Origin: Bacteroidota bacterium
Lineage (GTDB): Bacteria; Bacteroidota; Bacteroidia; Chitinophagales; Chitinophagaceae
Direction of reading: 5' to 3'
Length of the DNA stretch: 15,536 nt
Assembly: GCA_947441205.1 (NCBI GenBank)
Contig: CANETM010000012.1
Span: 1-15,536, forward strand
Positions 6,980 to 13,839 of the stretch are shown one piece after another (positions within the stretch are counted from its first letter, which is position 1; every line of letters begins with the position of its first letter). The position numbers were made by a program, and so were the translations under genes. Below the pieces are notes generated by a model, which made no database searches, was not told where the DNA came from, and saw only the letters and a list, made by a program, of their open reading frames with translations.

Positions 6980-8401
6980 ATGTTAGATAGACAAAAGGAT
7001 GAAGGAGGCGGGGATATCAAAGAATTAATGCAAAGGTACCAAAACCTTAAACTAGGTCGAGCTAATGCTTATATTGAGGAGGATGATTTTGAACGCATCA
7101 TTGAACATTTAGATGAAAAAGATGAAATTCTAGAAGCCATTCAAGCGGCTGACTTAGCCTTAGACCAGTATCCATTTTCAGCATTATTAATGATTAAAAA
7201 GGCTGACTTATTGTTAGCAACCAGGAAATATAAAGAAGCATTAAAATTATTGAATACTGCAGCCTTATATGATCATAAGGACATGAACTTATTTATTCTA
7301 AAAACAGATGCTTATTTAGCTTTAGATCAACCGGAAAAGGCTATTGTATTGTTGCAAGAGGCCTTGCATTTATTTGAAGGTGCAGAACGAACTGAATTAT
7401 TATTTGAATTAGCCGATGTGTATGATGATCACGAAGCCTTTGATAAAGTTTTTGACTGTTTAAAATTGGTGCTTGAAGAGGACCCCATGAACGAAGAGGC
7501 ACTGTATAAAATTTGTTTTTGGACTGATTTTACGGGCAGAAACGAGGAAAGCATTCGTTTGCATCAAAGTATTATTGACGAACAACCCTATAACGCTTTA
7601 GCTTGGTTTAATTTGGCTGCTGCATATCAAGGCTTGAAATTACACGAAAAAGCCATAGACGCATATCAATATGCAATTGTAATAGATGAAAAATTTGATT
7701 ATGCATATCGTAATATGGGCGATGCCTTTTTAAGAATTAGGAAATATAGAGAAGCCATTGAAGCCTTAGAAAAAGTACTTGAATTATCTCGCCCCGAAGA
7801 CGTTATTTATGAAGCTATTGGACATTGTTATCATCGTATGAAAAATTATGCACAAGCAAGATTTCATTATAAAAAAGCAGTGCATTTAAATCCTGATGAT
7901 AGTCGATTGTATCAAAAAATTGCAGCAACCTATATGCAGGAGGGACAATGGGCACAAGCTATTAAGCAGCTTGAACACGCAATGAGAATTCATAAACACA
8001 TTAATGACTATCATATTTTATTAGGGGAGTGTTATGTTAATTTGAAACTATATAAAGAAGCTGCTGGATACTTTGGAACCGTAGTTAAAAATAAACCTAA
8101 GCAAATTGCTGGATGGGAATACCTAGTAAAGTGTTTAGTTGCTAATCAGGAATTAGAAGCGGCATTAGCACAAACAGAAATTGCTTATTTATCAACTCAG
8201 GGAAAAGTTATTTTTATTTTTTATCGAAGCGCCATTTTATTTATGATGGGTAAATCAGCCGAAGGATTATTGCAATTAGAAATGGCCTTATCTAAATCAT
8301 CTAAATTAATTAACAAGTTAATTAGATTTTATCCTGAAATTATGCAGGATGCAAAAGTTGCTGAATTAATTACACAATACAAGAAGGGTAAAATATCTTA
8401 A
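6980..8401 (+). CDS. Tetratricopeptide repeat protein
   Basis: 473 residues made almost entirely of helical TPR units, with no signal peptide or membrane segment, so a cytoplasmic protein-interaction scaffold is expected. The clearest repeats run from about residue 208 to 400: AWFNLAAAYQGLKLHEKAI, YAYRNMGDAFLRIRKYREAI, YEAIGHCYHRMKNYAQA, LYQKIAATYMQEGQWAQAI and YHILLGECYVNLKLYKEAA, each with the canonical small residue and Ala/Pro spacing. Degenerate repeats cover about 55-200. The N-terminus (DRQKDEGGGDIKELMQRYQ) is charged and probably disordered. The last 40 residues are a basic tail. No partner can be named from sequence. It precedes comA by 38 bp, but comA has its own promoter element, so shared transcription is uncertain. 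Confidence 0.93.
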   Translation: MLDRQKDEGGGDIKELMQRYQNLKLGRANAYIEEDDFERIIEHLDEKDEILEAIQAADLALDQYPFSALLMIKKADLLLATRKYKEALKLLNTAALYDHKDMNLFILKTDAYLALDQPEKAIVLLQEALHLFEGAERTELLFELADVYDDHEAFDKVFDCLKLVLEEDPMNEEALYKICFWTDFTGRNEESIRLHQSIIDEQPYNALAWFNLAAAYQGLKLHEKAIDAYQYAIVIDEKFDYAYRNMGDAFLRIRKYREAIEALEKVLELSRPEDVIYEAIGHCYHRMKNYAQARFHYKKAVHLNPDDSRLYQKIAATYMQEGQWAQAIKQLEHAMRIHKHINDYHILLGECYVNLKLYKEAAGYFGTVVKNKPKQIAGWEYLVKCLVANQELEAALAQTEIAYLSTQGKVIFIFYRSAILFMMGKSAEGLLQLEMALSKSSKLINKLIRFYPEIMQDAKVAELITQYKKGKIS

Positions 8402-8412
8402 TCATTTTAAAT

Positions 8413-8420
8413 TACCTTTG
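8413..8420 (+). promoter_or_regulatory. Candidate -7 element for comA-aroE
   Basis: TACCTTTG, an exact TAnnTTTG match and identical to the element in front of rpsL, 19 bases before the comA ATG. No TTG at the expected -33 distance. Confidence 0.5.
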
Positions 8421-8439
8421 TAGCAATAAGTAATTATTT

Positions 8440-9204
8440 ATGATGAATTTTAATTTGACTCAAATACCGGAAAGAACTAGTAAGCCTCGCACACATGGAT
8501 TAACGATGGTGATGGATAAAGGATTAAGTTATGGAGAAGCAGAAAATTTTCTAAGTGTTTCAGCTGGCCACACCGACGTTTTAAAGTTGGGTTTTGGTTC
8601 TTCGGCGGTTACGCCAAACCTAAGAGCTAAAATAGAACTATATCAGTCTCACAATATCCCAGTTTACTTTGGGGGTACATTATTTGAAGCATACTTAATC
8701 AGAAATCAATTTGATGACTATATAGCTATGTGTAAAGATTATAAAATTGATTTAATTGAAGTGAGTGATGGCTCGATTGAAATACCCCATTCTGAAAAAT
8801 GTGGCTACATTGAAAAAATAGCTAAAATTTCAAAGGTTATAAGCGAAGTTGGAAGTAAAGATGCTGCCCATATCATTCCTCCTTATAAATGGATTGAATT
8901 AATGACTGCTGAATTAAGTGCAGGTTCGGAATATGTTATTGCAGAGGCGCGTGAAGCAGGTAATGTAGGTATCTACCGAGGTAGTGGTGAGGTTCGTGAG
9001 GGTTTGGTCCAAGAAATATTAACTAAAATTCCTGCTGAAAAAATACTTTGGGAAGCACCACAAAAAGCCCAACAATTATATTTTCTGGAACTCATTGGTT
9101 GCAATGTAAATTTAGGAAATATTGCGCCAACCGAAGTAATTCCATTAGAAGCCATGAGAATTGGATTACGAGGCGATACTTTTAATTTATATTTAAATAA
9201 ATAA
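8440..9204 (+). CDS. comA: Phosphosulfolactate synthase-like protein (ComA family)
   Basis: ComA adds sulfite to phosphoenolpyruvate to give (R)-phosphosulfolactate, the first step to coenzyme M in methanogens and to sulfolactate in some Bacillus. The 254-residue, single-domain protein has the family's TIM-barrel motifs: KPRTHGLTMVMDKGL (15-29), KLGFGSS (49-55), YFGGTLFE (76-83), EVSDGSIEI (107-115), SEVGSKD (135-141), IAEAREAGN (167-175), WEAPQK (204-209) and VNLGNIAPTEVIPLEAMRIG (223-242). Length fits the family. ATG 8440 and 8443 are adjacent; either works. No comB or comC homologue is in the window. The gene is followed after 2 bp by aroE, implying one transcript and coupled translation. 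Family assignment is strong; the actual product in this organism (sulfolactate, a cysteate precursor for sulfonolipids, or other) is inference. Confidence 0.9.
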   Translation: MMNFNLTQIPERTSKPRTHGLTMVMDKGLSYGEAENFLSVSAGHTDVLKLGFGSSAVTPNLRAKIELYQSHNIPVYFGGTLFEAYLIRNQFDDYIAMCKDYKIDLIEVSDGSIEIPHSEKCGYIEKIAKISKVISEVGSKDAAHIIPPYKWIELMTAELSAGSEYVIAEAREAGNVGIYRGSGEVREGLVQEILTKIPAEKILWEAPQKAQQLYFLELIGCNVNLGNIAPTEVIPLEAMRIGLRGDTFNLYLNK

Positions 9205-9206
9205 CC

Positions 9207-9977
9207 TTGCGTAAATTCGGTCTCATAGGATATCCTTTATCTCATTCATTCTCACAAGGTTTTTTTAGGGAGAAGTTTAAATTAGAAAATATATTGGATG
9301 CCGAATATTTGAATTATCCCATTCCAACGATCGGTGATTTTACAACTTTATGGGATGACCGAAACTTACAAGGGTTAAATATTACCATCCCTTATAAAAA
9401 GGAGGTGATTCCTTTTTTGCAACAACCATCGTCGGTTGTACAAAAAATCCAAGCATGTAATTGTATACGCAGGTTTAATAACGAATTGTATGGGTATAAT
9501 ACTGATGTAATTGGTTTTCAAAAATCATTAATACCATTTTTAAAAACACAACATACGCATGCACTAATTTTAGGAACTGGTGGGGCAGCAGCTGCGGTAG
9601 AGTGGGTAATGCAAAACTTACAAATCAAGTATCAATTTGTTTCAAGGAATGCGCATCATAATAAAGAACAAGTAAATCAGTCAAATTTTATAGGGTATAA
9701 TCAATTAACAGATTCAATCATTGAAAAACATACTTTAATTGTTAATACCAGCCCTTTGGGGATGTATCCAAATGTGAATGAAACGCCAGCAATTCCATAT
9801 GAAGCGATATCATCACAACATCACTTATTTGATTTGATTTACAATCCTTCCGAAACTTTATTTTTAAGTAAAGGGAAGGCACAAGGAGCTACTATTCAAA
9901 ATGGTTTAGAAATGTTGCATATTCAAGCCCAAGAAAGTTGGAAAATTTGGAACGCAGAAACACCCATTATTCAGTAA
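9207..9977 (+). CDS. aroE: Shikimate dehydrogenase
   Basis: AroE reduces 3-dehydroshikimate to shikimate with NADPH in the cytoplasmic aromatic amino acid pathway. The 256-residue protein shows the substrate motif YPLSHSFSQ (9-17), NITIPYKK with catalytic Lys64, GYNTDVIGF with the partner Asp100, the dinucleotide loop ILGTGGAAAA (121-130), SRN as the expected phosphate-binding region, NTSPLGMYP, and the C-terminal QNGLEML. Length is slightly short but usual for Bacteroidota. The start is TTG at 9207: it gives MRKFGLIGYPLSHS, matching the family N-terminus, and no ATG is available upstream. It lies 2 bp after the comA stop, so translation is probably coupled to comA. Confidence 0.96.
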   Translation: MRKFGLIGYPLSHSFSQGFFREKFKLENILDAEYLNYPIPTIGDFTTLWDDRNLQGLNITIPYKKEVIPFLQQPSSVVQKIQACNCIRRFNNELYGYNTDVIGFQKSLIPFLKTQHTHALILGTGGAAAAVEWVMQNLQIKYQFVSRNAHHNKEQVNQSNFIGYNQLTDSIIEKHTLIVNTSPLGMYPNVNETPAIPYEAISSQHHLFDLIYNPSETLFLSKGKAQGATIQNGLEMLHIQAQESWKIWNAETPIIQ

Positions 9978-10002
9978 TCGTTTTAATCAAGGTGCATTAA
10001 GA

Positions 10003-10046
10003 AATTATAGCCTTAACTATAATTATTGCCTTTTTTATAATTATAG
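10003..10046. repeat. Alternating hairpin arms between convergent aroE and rdgB
   Basis: AATTATAG (10003-10010) pairs with CTATAATT (10017-10024) across a 6-base loop. CTATAATTA (10017-10025) also pairs perfectly with TAATTATAG (10038-10046) across a 12-base loop. The two hairpins exclude one another. The position between convergent genes suggests bidirectional transcription termination, although the stems are AT-rich and weak. Confidence 0.45.
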
Positions 10047-10072
10047 AATTTTCTTTTATTTATTACCAAGTT

Positions 10073-10663
10073 TTATCTAGAACGTAAAAATTCAAAAAGT
10101 TGTGTCACCGCTTTTTGTCGATGACTAAATGTATTTTTTTCTTCTATACTCATTTCGGCAAAGCTTTTAGATGCGCCCTCAGGGATAAAAATGGGGTCAT
10201 AACCAAAACCTTTTTCACCGTGCATTTCATTGGAGATATGACCTTTGCAAATTCCTTCAAAGTAATATGTCTCCATACCATTAGTGCCCTTCCATAACAA
10301 ACAAATTACAGTTCGGAATTGGGCAGTTCGATTTTCAAGACTATCTAAATTGATTAATACTTTATCAATATTAGCTTGAAAGTCCCGTCCCTCGCCAGCG
10401 TACCTTGCACTCTTAACACCGGGTTCGCCATTTAATGCGTTAATTTCTAAGCCTGTATCCTCACTAAAGCAATTTTGATTCGTAATATTGAAAATGGTAA
10501 TTGCTTTTTCATATGCATTTTCTTGTAACGTATCATGAGGTTCTGGAATATCAATATCAATCCCAGCTTCTTTTTGCGGAATGATTTTAAAATCACTTCC
10601 AACTAATGATTGAATTTCATTTACTTTATTTTGGTTGTTAGTAGCGAATATCAAAGTATGCAT
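10073..10663 (-). CDS. rdgB: Non-canonical purine NTP pyrophosphatase (RdgB/HAM1)
   Basis: Hydrolyses ITP, dITP and XTP to monophosphates and pyrophosphate, keeping deaminated purines out of DNA and RNA. The 196-residue protein fits the family length and has every main motif: FATNNQNKVNEI at 6-17 for nucleotide binding, FSEDTGLEINAL at 66-77 with the catalytic acid Asp69, GVKSARYAGE, GFGYDPIF and, near the end, SHRQKA. Start at ATG 10663 gives the typical MHTLIFATNN N-terminus. It is downstream of the minus-strand gene at 10759-11352 with a 95-bp gap. That gap holds CAAATATT at 10669-10676, which on the minus strand is one base off the TAnnTTTG consensus, so it may have its own promoter. It converges with aroE. 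Confidence 0.97.
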   Translation of the reverse strand: MHTLIFATNNQNKVNEIQSLVGSDFKIIPQKEAGIDIDIPEPHDTLQENAYEKAITIFNITNQNCFSEDTGLEINALNGEPGVKSARYAGEGRDFQANIDKVLINLDSLENRTAQFRTVICLLWKGTNGMETYYFEGICKGHISNEMHGEKGFGYDPIFIPEGASKSFAEMSIEEKNTFSHRQKAVTQLFEFLRSR

Positions 10664-10758
10664 TTGAACAAATATTAAATGTGTTGAAATAAATTAGTTC
10701 TTAGTTTGTTAGTGATATTTTATAAAATTGTTAGGGGTACTTTATAAATTTTAAATCA

Positions 10759-11352
10759 CTATAATTTGAACAGCAATTTTAATGCATTCCACAATTTTGA
10801 TTTTTCAATTTTTGCATTTTGATCAGTTCCCTGCATACTATGCAAACTTCCACTAAATAATATTTGTGTATCCCCAAGTTCAATTGGTTTGTATAAAGTG
10901 GAGGGCAATTTAATTTTTAATTGTGTACTAGCTATTTCAAATGCAAATACGAATTGGGATGGGAGGGTCTCTAAAATTTCATGTAAACTCAAAGGTTGTA
11001 ATGCAGTATTGACCAATGCAATATCAGCAAGATTTAATTTACAGGCGTTTAAAATTGAAGACAATAAACCTAAATCAGCTTCATTTAAATAAACGGCATT
11101 TTCATCATGTACAAGTACCACTATTTTTTTAAGATGATCACCTAAAAATTTCAGCGGCTGTGATGGAATTGATTTTTGTTCATTTAATACTTCCTTGGCA
11201 GGGGTCGTGGCAATAGCCTCTTTACCAATTGCTTCAACTTTTTCTTGGGCTTCTTTTCCTGCAGACTTTATTTCCTTTTCAGGTAATACCAAGGTATCTT
11301 TGTACAAAGAAACTAAGGCAGCTGCTGGTAATATAATTTTTGGATCTTGCAT
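10759..11352 (-). CDS. Hypothetical protein, possible DNA polymerase III psi-like fold
   Basis: 197 residues; I do not firmly recognise the family. Residues about 24-62 are a charged, Ala/Lys/Glu-rich low-complexity linker. The C-terminal two thirds is a compact alpha/beta pattern: KKIVVLVHDEN, then LNEADLGLLSSILNACKLNL, ADIALVNTA, FVFAFEI, ILFSGSL and a C-terminal KSKLWNALKLLF. Strand, helix with L-L-x-x-I-L, strand with a short LVN, and a terminal K-x-x-LW recall HolD (psi) and the related uracil-DNA-glycosylase-like fold, but this rests on pattern memory only. There is no signal peptide or membrane segment. It is upstream of rdgB on the same strand and divergent from ilvE (115-bp gap). No TAnnTTTG was found for it. 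Confidence 0.7.
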   Translation of the reverse strand: MQDPKIILPAAALVSLYKDTLVLPEKEIKSAGKEAQEKVEAIGKEAIATTPAKEVLNEQKSIPSQPLKFLGDHLKKIVVLVHDENAVYLNEADLGLLSSILNACKLNLADIALVNTALQPLSLHEILETLPSQFVFAFEIASTQLKIKLPSTLYKPIELGDTQILFSGSLHSMQGTDQNAKIEKSKLWNALKLLFKL

Positions 11353-11467
11353 TGGTTGGAAAATTAACTCAAATGGCTTGATTGAAAAAATAACACTTGT
11401 AAGTTTTTCGTTTATTTCTTATTTTCGTTTCTTTGTAACCTTAATGTTATTTATTTAAAAACACCAT

Positions 11468-12529
11468 ATGTCAACACATTCTATTCCAGTAACAATTAAT
11501 CAACATCCAAAGCTTCCATCATACAATATGAATGAAATTGCTTTTGGAAAAAATTTCACTGATCATATGTTGGTTGCTGATTATGAAAATGGGGAATGGA
11601 AAAATGTTGAAATCAAGCCCTATGCTCCTTTTGAAGTTGATCCTTCCTGCGCAACTTTGCATTATGGACAAACCATTTTTGAAGGAATTAAAGCCTTTAA
11701 AAATGAAAAAGAGGAGGTTGTTATTTTTAGACCAGATCAAAACTTTATACGATTTAATACATCGGCAGCTCGTATGCAAATGCCTAAAGTTCCTGAATGG
11801 ATTTTCATGGAAGGGATGAAGCAATTAATAAATATCGAAAAAGGGTGGATTCCTAATATACCCGAATCATCATTATACATTCGTCCTTTTATGATAGCGA
11901 TGGATCCTTTTTTAGGCGTCCGTCCTTCTGCAACTTATAAATTCATGATTATTTTAGGTCCTAGCGGTCCTTATTTTTCTGCTCCAATGAAAATATTAAT
12001 TGAACAACATTATACGCGTGCAACACCTGGTGGCGTTGGCTTTGCTAAGAATGGTGGAAATTATGGAGCAAGTTTATTTCCAGTAGTATTGGCACAAGAA
12101 AAAGGGTATGATCAAGTATTATGGACCGATGCTATTGAGCATAAATTTGTTGAAGAAGTGGGTATGATGAATGTAATGTTTGTCATGGATGGTAAAGTAA
12201 TCACGCCAAGTTTAGAAAGAGGAACTGTGTTGAAAGGGGTAACACGCGATTCATCTATCAACTTATTAAGGGATATGGGTTATGAGGTAGAGGAAAGAAA
12301 TTTATCGGTGGCGGAAATTGTGGATGCACATAAAAAAGGGTTATTTACGGAAGTATTTGGGGTAGGTACGGCGGCAGTTGTTTCCTATATTTCAAGATTA
12401 GCACATGGAGAATATGTGATGGATTTTGATGTAAATAACTTAAAAGTGGCTCCAGCGCTTAAAAAACAACTACATGAATTAAGAATGGGCCATATTGTGG
12501 ACAAACATAATTGGCTATACCATATTTAA
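11468..12529 (+). CDS. ilvE: Branched-chain amino acid aminotransferase
   Basis: PLP-dependent fold type IV transaminase, interconverting Leu/Ile/Val and their 2-oxo acids with glutamate/2-oxoglutarate. The 353-residue protein is of the longer, eukaryote-like type II form. It has TLHYGQTIFEGIKAF, YIRPFM, LGPSGPYF, and GGVGFAKNGGNYGAS with Lys194 as the expected Schiff-base lysine (equivalent to the human BCAT lysine in CKMGGNYG). EEVGMMNVMFV, VLKGVTRDS and GTAAVVSYIS, lining the cofactor and 2-oxo acid site, follow. ATG 11468 gives a sensible N-terminus. TTTCTTTG at 11428-11435, one base from the -7 consensus, may be its promoter. A chemical link to IcmF through valine-derived isobutyryl-CoA is possible but not supported by gene position. 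Confidence 0.96.
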   Translation: MSTHSIPVTINQHPKLPSYNMNEIAFGKNFTDHMLVADYENGEWKNVEIKPYAPFEVDPSCATLHYGQTIFEGIKAFKNEKEEVVIFRPDQNFIRFNTSAARMQMPKVPEWIFMEGMKQLINIEKGWIPNIPESSLYIRPFMIAMDPFLGVRPSATYKFMIILGPSGPYFSAPMKILIEQHYTRATPGGVGFAKNGGNYGASLFPVVLAQEKGYDQVLWTDAIEHKFVEEVGMMNVMFVMDGKVITPSLERGTVLKGVTRDSSINLLRDMGYEVEERNLSVAEIVDAHKKGLFTEVFGVGTAAVVSYISRLAHGEYVMDFDVNNLKVAPALKKQLHELRMGHIVDKHNWLYHI

Positions 12530-12593
12530 TTAATTAATTGTAAATCAGTTAGTTAAGAAATAATTATATCAGTTATGCTAACTTTTTAAGTAT

Positions 12594-12644
12594 CAAAATG
12601 TACTTTTTGGTTTATTTTTTTAAAAATAGCCAATAAACATTTTG
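12594..12644. repeat. Nested imperfect stem-loop in the ilvE-rpsL gap
   Basis: Three nested paired segments: CAAAATGT (12594-12601) with ACATTTTG (12637-12644), TTGG (12607-12610) with CCAA (12630-12633), and TATTTTT (12613-12619) with AAAAATA (12622-12628). The right outer arm contains the TTTG predicted as the -33 element of rpsL. It may terminate ilvE transcripts or bind a regulator. The rest of the gap from 12530 shows only an AGTTAG/CTAACT pair (12547-12552, 12578-12583) followed by a T run. Confidence 0.4.
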
Positions 12645-12671
12645 GTAATTCGTTCTCAGCCATTACCTTTG
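12641..12671 (+). promoter_or_regulatory. Promoter of rpsL-rpsG
   Basis: TTTG (-33, 12641-12644), 19 bases, then TACCTTTG (-7, 12664-12671). Both halves and the spacing match the Bacteroidota housekeeping promoter; it is the most complete one in the window. The leader to the rpsL ATG is about 40 bases. Confidence 0.75.
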
Positions 12672-12717
12672 CCGTCCGAATTTTTTATAAACCGAAATGA
12701 ACAAAATAGCATAATAA

Positions 12718-13098
12718 ATGCCTACTATTCAGCAATTAGTTAGAAAAGGCCGTGAGATCATCAGGGCGAAAAGTAAATCAAGAGCTTTGGATGCATGTCC
12801 TCAGCGTCGTGGCGTTTGTACAAGAGTGTATACAACTACTCCTAAAAAGCCAAACTCTGCGTTACGTAAGGTAGCGAAAGTGCGTTTGACTAATAAAATT
12901 GAGGTAATTGCCTACATCCCAGGTGAGGGCCATAACTTACAGGAACACAGTATCGTATTAATACGTGGTGGTCGTGTGAAGGATTTACCAGGTGTACGTT
13001 ACCATATTGTTCGTGGTAGTTTGGATACTGCAGGTGTAAAAGACCGTAAGCAGTCTCGTAGTAAATACGGTACCAAGAAAGAAAAACCAAAAAAGTAA
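12718..13098 (+). CDS. rpsL: 30S ribosomal protein S12
   Basis: S12 shapes the decoding centre of the small subunit. The 126-residue product starts MPTIQQLVRKGR and contains TTTPKKPNSALRK and GGRVKDLPGVRYH, with Lys43 and Lys88 (Met counted) unaltered. These are the positions usually changed in streptomycin-resistant mutants, so the sequence is of the sensitive type. The C-terminal SKYGTKK is followed by a short Lys-rich tail. Arginine codons are mainly CGT, in contrast to AGA-rich neighbours such as icmF, as expected for high expression. rpsG follows after 43 bp in the same transcript. Confidence 0.99.
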   Translation: MPTIQQLVRKGREIIRAKSKSRALDACPQRRGVCTRVYTTTPKKPNSALRKVAKVRLTNKIEVIAYIPGEGHNLQEHSIVLIRGGRVKDLPGVRYHIVRGSLDTAGVKDRKQSRSKYGTKKEKPKK

Positions 13099-13141
13099 TT
13101 AAAACAATTTTCAGATAACAACTAATTAATATTCGACTGAC

Positions 13142-13609
13142 ATGCGTAAAGCACAACCTAAAAAAATTCCATTAGCACCAGATCCTAAATTTAGTGATGT
13201 ACAAGTGACTCGTTTTATCAATAACATTATGTTAGATGGTAAAAAGACAACTGCATACAAAATATTTTATGATGCTTTAGATAAAGTAAGCAAATTCACA
13301 AACGAAGACGGATATGAAATGTGGAAAAAAGCTGTTGTAAATGTAACTCCAGCTGTTGAAGTACGTAGCCGTCGTATTGGTGGTGCAACTTTTCAAATTC
13401 CTGCTGAAGTTCGCGCTGATCGTAAAATTTCTTTAAGCATGAAATGGTTAGTACGTTTTAGCCGTGAGCGTAACGGTAAAACAATGGCTGACAAATTAGC
13501 GAATGAAATCATCGCAGCTACAAAAGGCGAGGGTGGTGCATTCAAAAAGAAAGAAGATACTCACCGTATGGCTGAGGCGAACAAAGCTTTCTCTCACTTT
13601 AAAGTTTAA
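13142..13609 (+). CDS. rpsG: 30S ribosomal protein S7
   Basis: S7 nucleates assembly of the 16S rRNA head domain and lines the E site. 155 residues, the usual length. It begins MRKAQPKK and has FINNIMLDGKKTTAYKI, NVTPAVEVRSRRIGGATFQI and MADKLANEI, ending with HRMAEANKAFSHFKV. Second gene of the rpsL-rpsG transcript, with CGT-rich arginine codons. It is followed by tandem hairpins ending in a T run, so transcription largely stops here and does not simply continue into fusA. Confidence 0.99.
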   Translation: MRKAQPKKIPLAPDPKFSDVQVTRFINNIMLDGKKTTAYKIFYDALDKVSKFTNEDGYEMWKKAVVNVTPAVEVRSRRIGGATFQIPAEVRADRKISLSMKWLVRFSRERNGKTMADKLANEIIAATKGEGGAFKKKEDTHRMAEANKAFSHFKV

Positions 13610-13615
13610 TTGCTT

Positions 13616-13670
13616 AAGCCCAAAGGCTTTTAGATATAGAAAAACCCTAGCAATCTCGCTGGGGTTTTTT
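13616..13670 (+). terminator. Tandem hairpin intrinsic terminator after rpsG
   Basis: First, a short hairpin: AAGCC, loop CAAA, GGCTT (13616-13629). Then a strong one: AAAAACCCTAGC (13640-13651), 6-base loop, GCTGGGG and a six-T run (13658-13670), with a single T-G wobble in the stem. The AAAA before the stem pairs with the T run, so it could also work on the minus strand, but no minus gene approaches from the right. Confidence 0.85.
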
Positions 13671-13743
13671 ATTTCATTGTGCTGGTTTACAGCGGGGTGA
13701 GACCCTTGTGGAATAGTTTATGGAAAAATTTTGTGTTAAACCG

Positions 13744-13772
13744 TTGTTCAATCACTAATATCATTAACTTTG
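13744..13772 (+). promoter_or_regulatory. Promoter of fusA
   Basis: TTG (13744-13746), 18 bases, then TAACTTTG (13765-13772), matching both parts of the Bacteroidota promoter. It is downstream of the rpsG terminator and leaves a leader of roughly 60 bases before the fusA ATG. The leader shows no obvious structure. With the terminator, this accounts for the 230-bp gap 13610-13839. Confidence 0.65.
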
Positions 13773-13839
13773 CGCCTCGATAAATTGACTATTATTTGTA
13801 GTTAAATTATTGAGCTATTTAAAAATAAACAACCCTAAT

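Noticed and set aside
10889..11458. Plus-strand open frames opposite the 10759-11352 gene
   Set aside because: They are antisense shadows with no family motifs; the minus-strand frame has a coherent alpha/beta protein pattern.
11519..11824. Open frames on both strands overlapping ilvE near its 5' end
   Set aside because: They overlap a clearly conserved aminotransferase and read as low-complexity Lys/Leu- or Phe/Ser-rich peptides.
13503..13700. Open frame overlapping the rpsG end and the terminator
   Set aside because: It is out of frame with rpsG, runs through the intrinsic terminator and has no recognisable motif.
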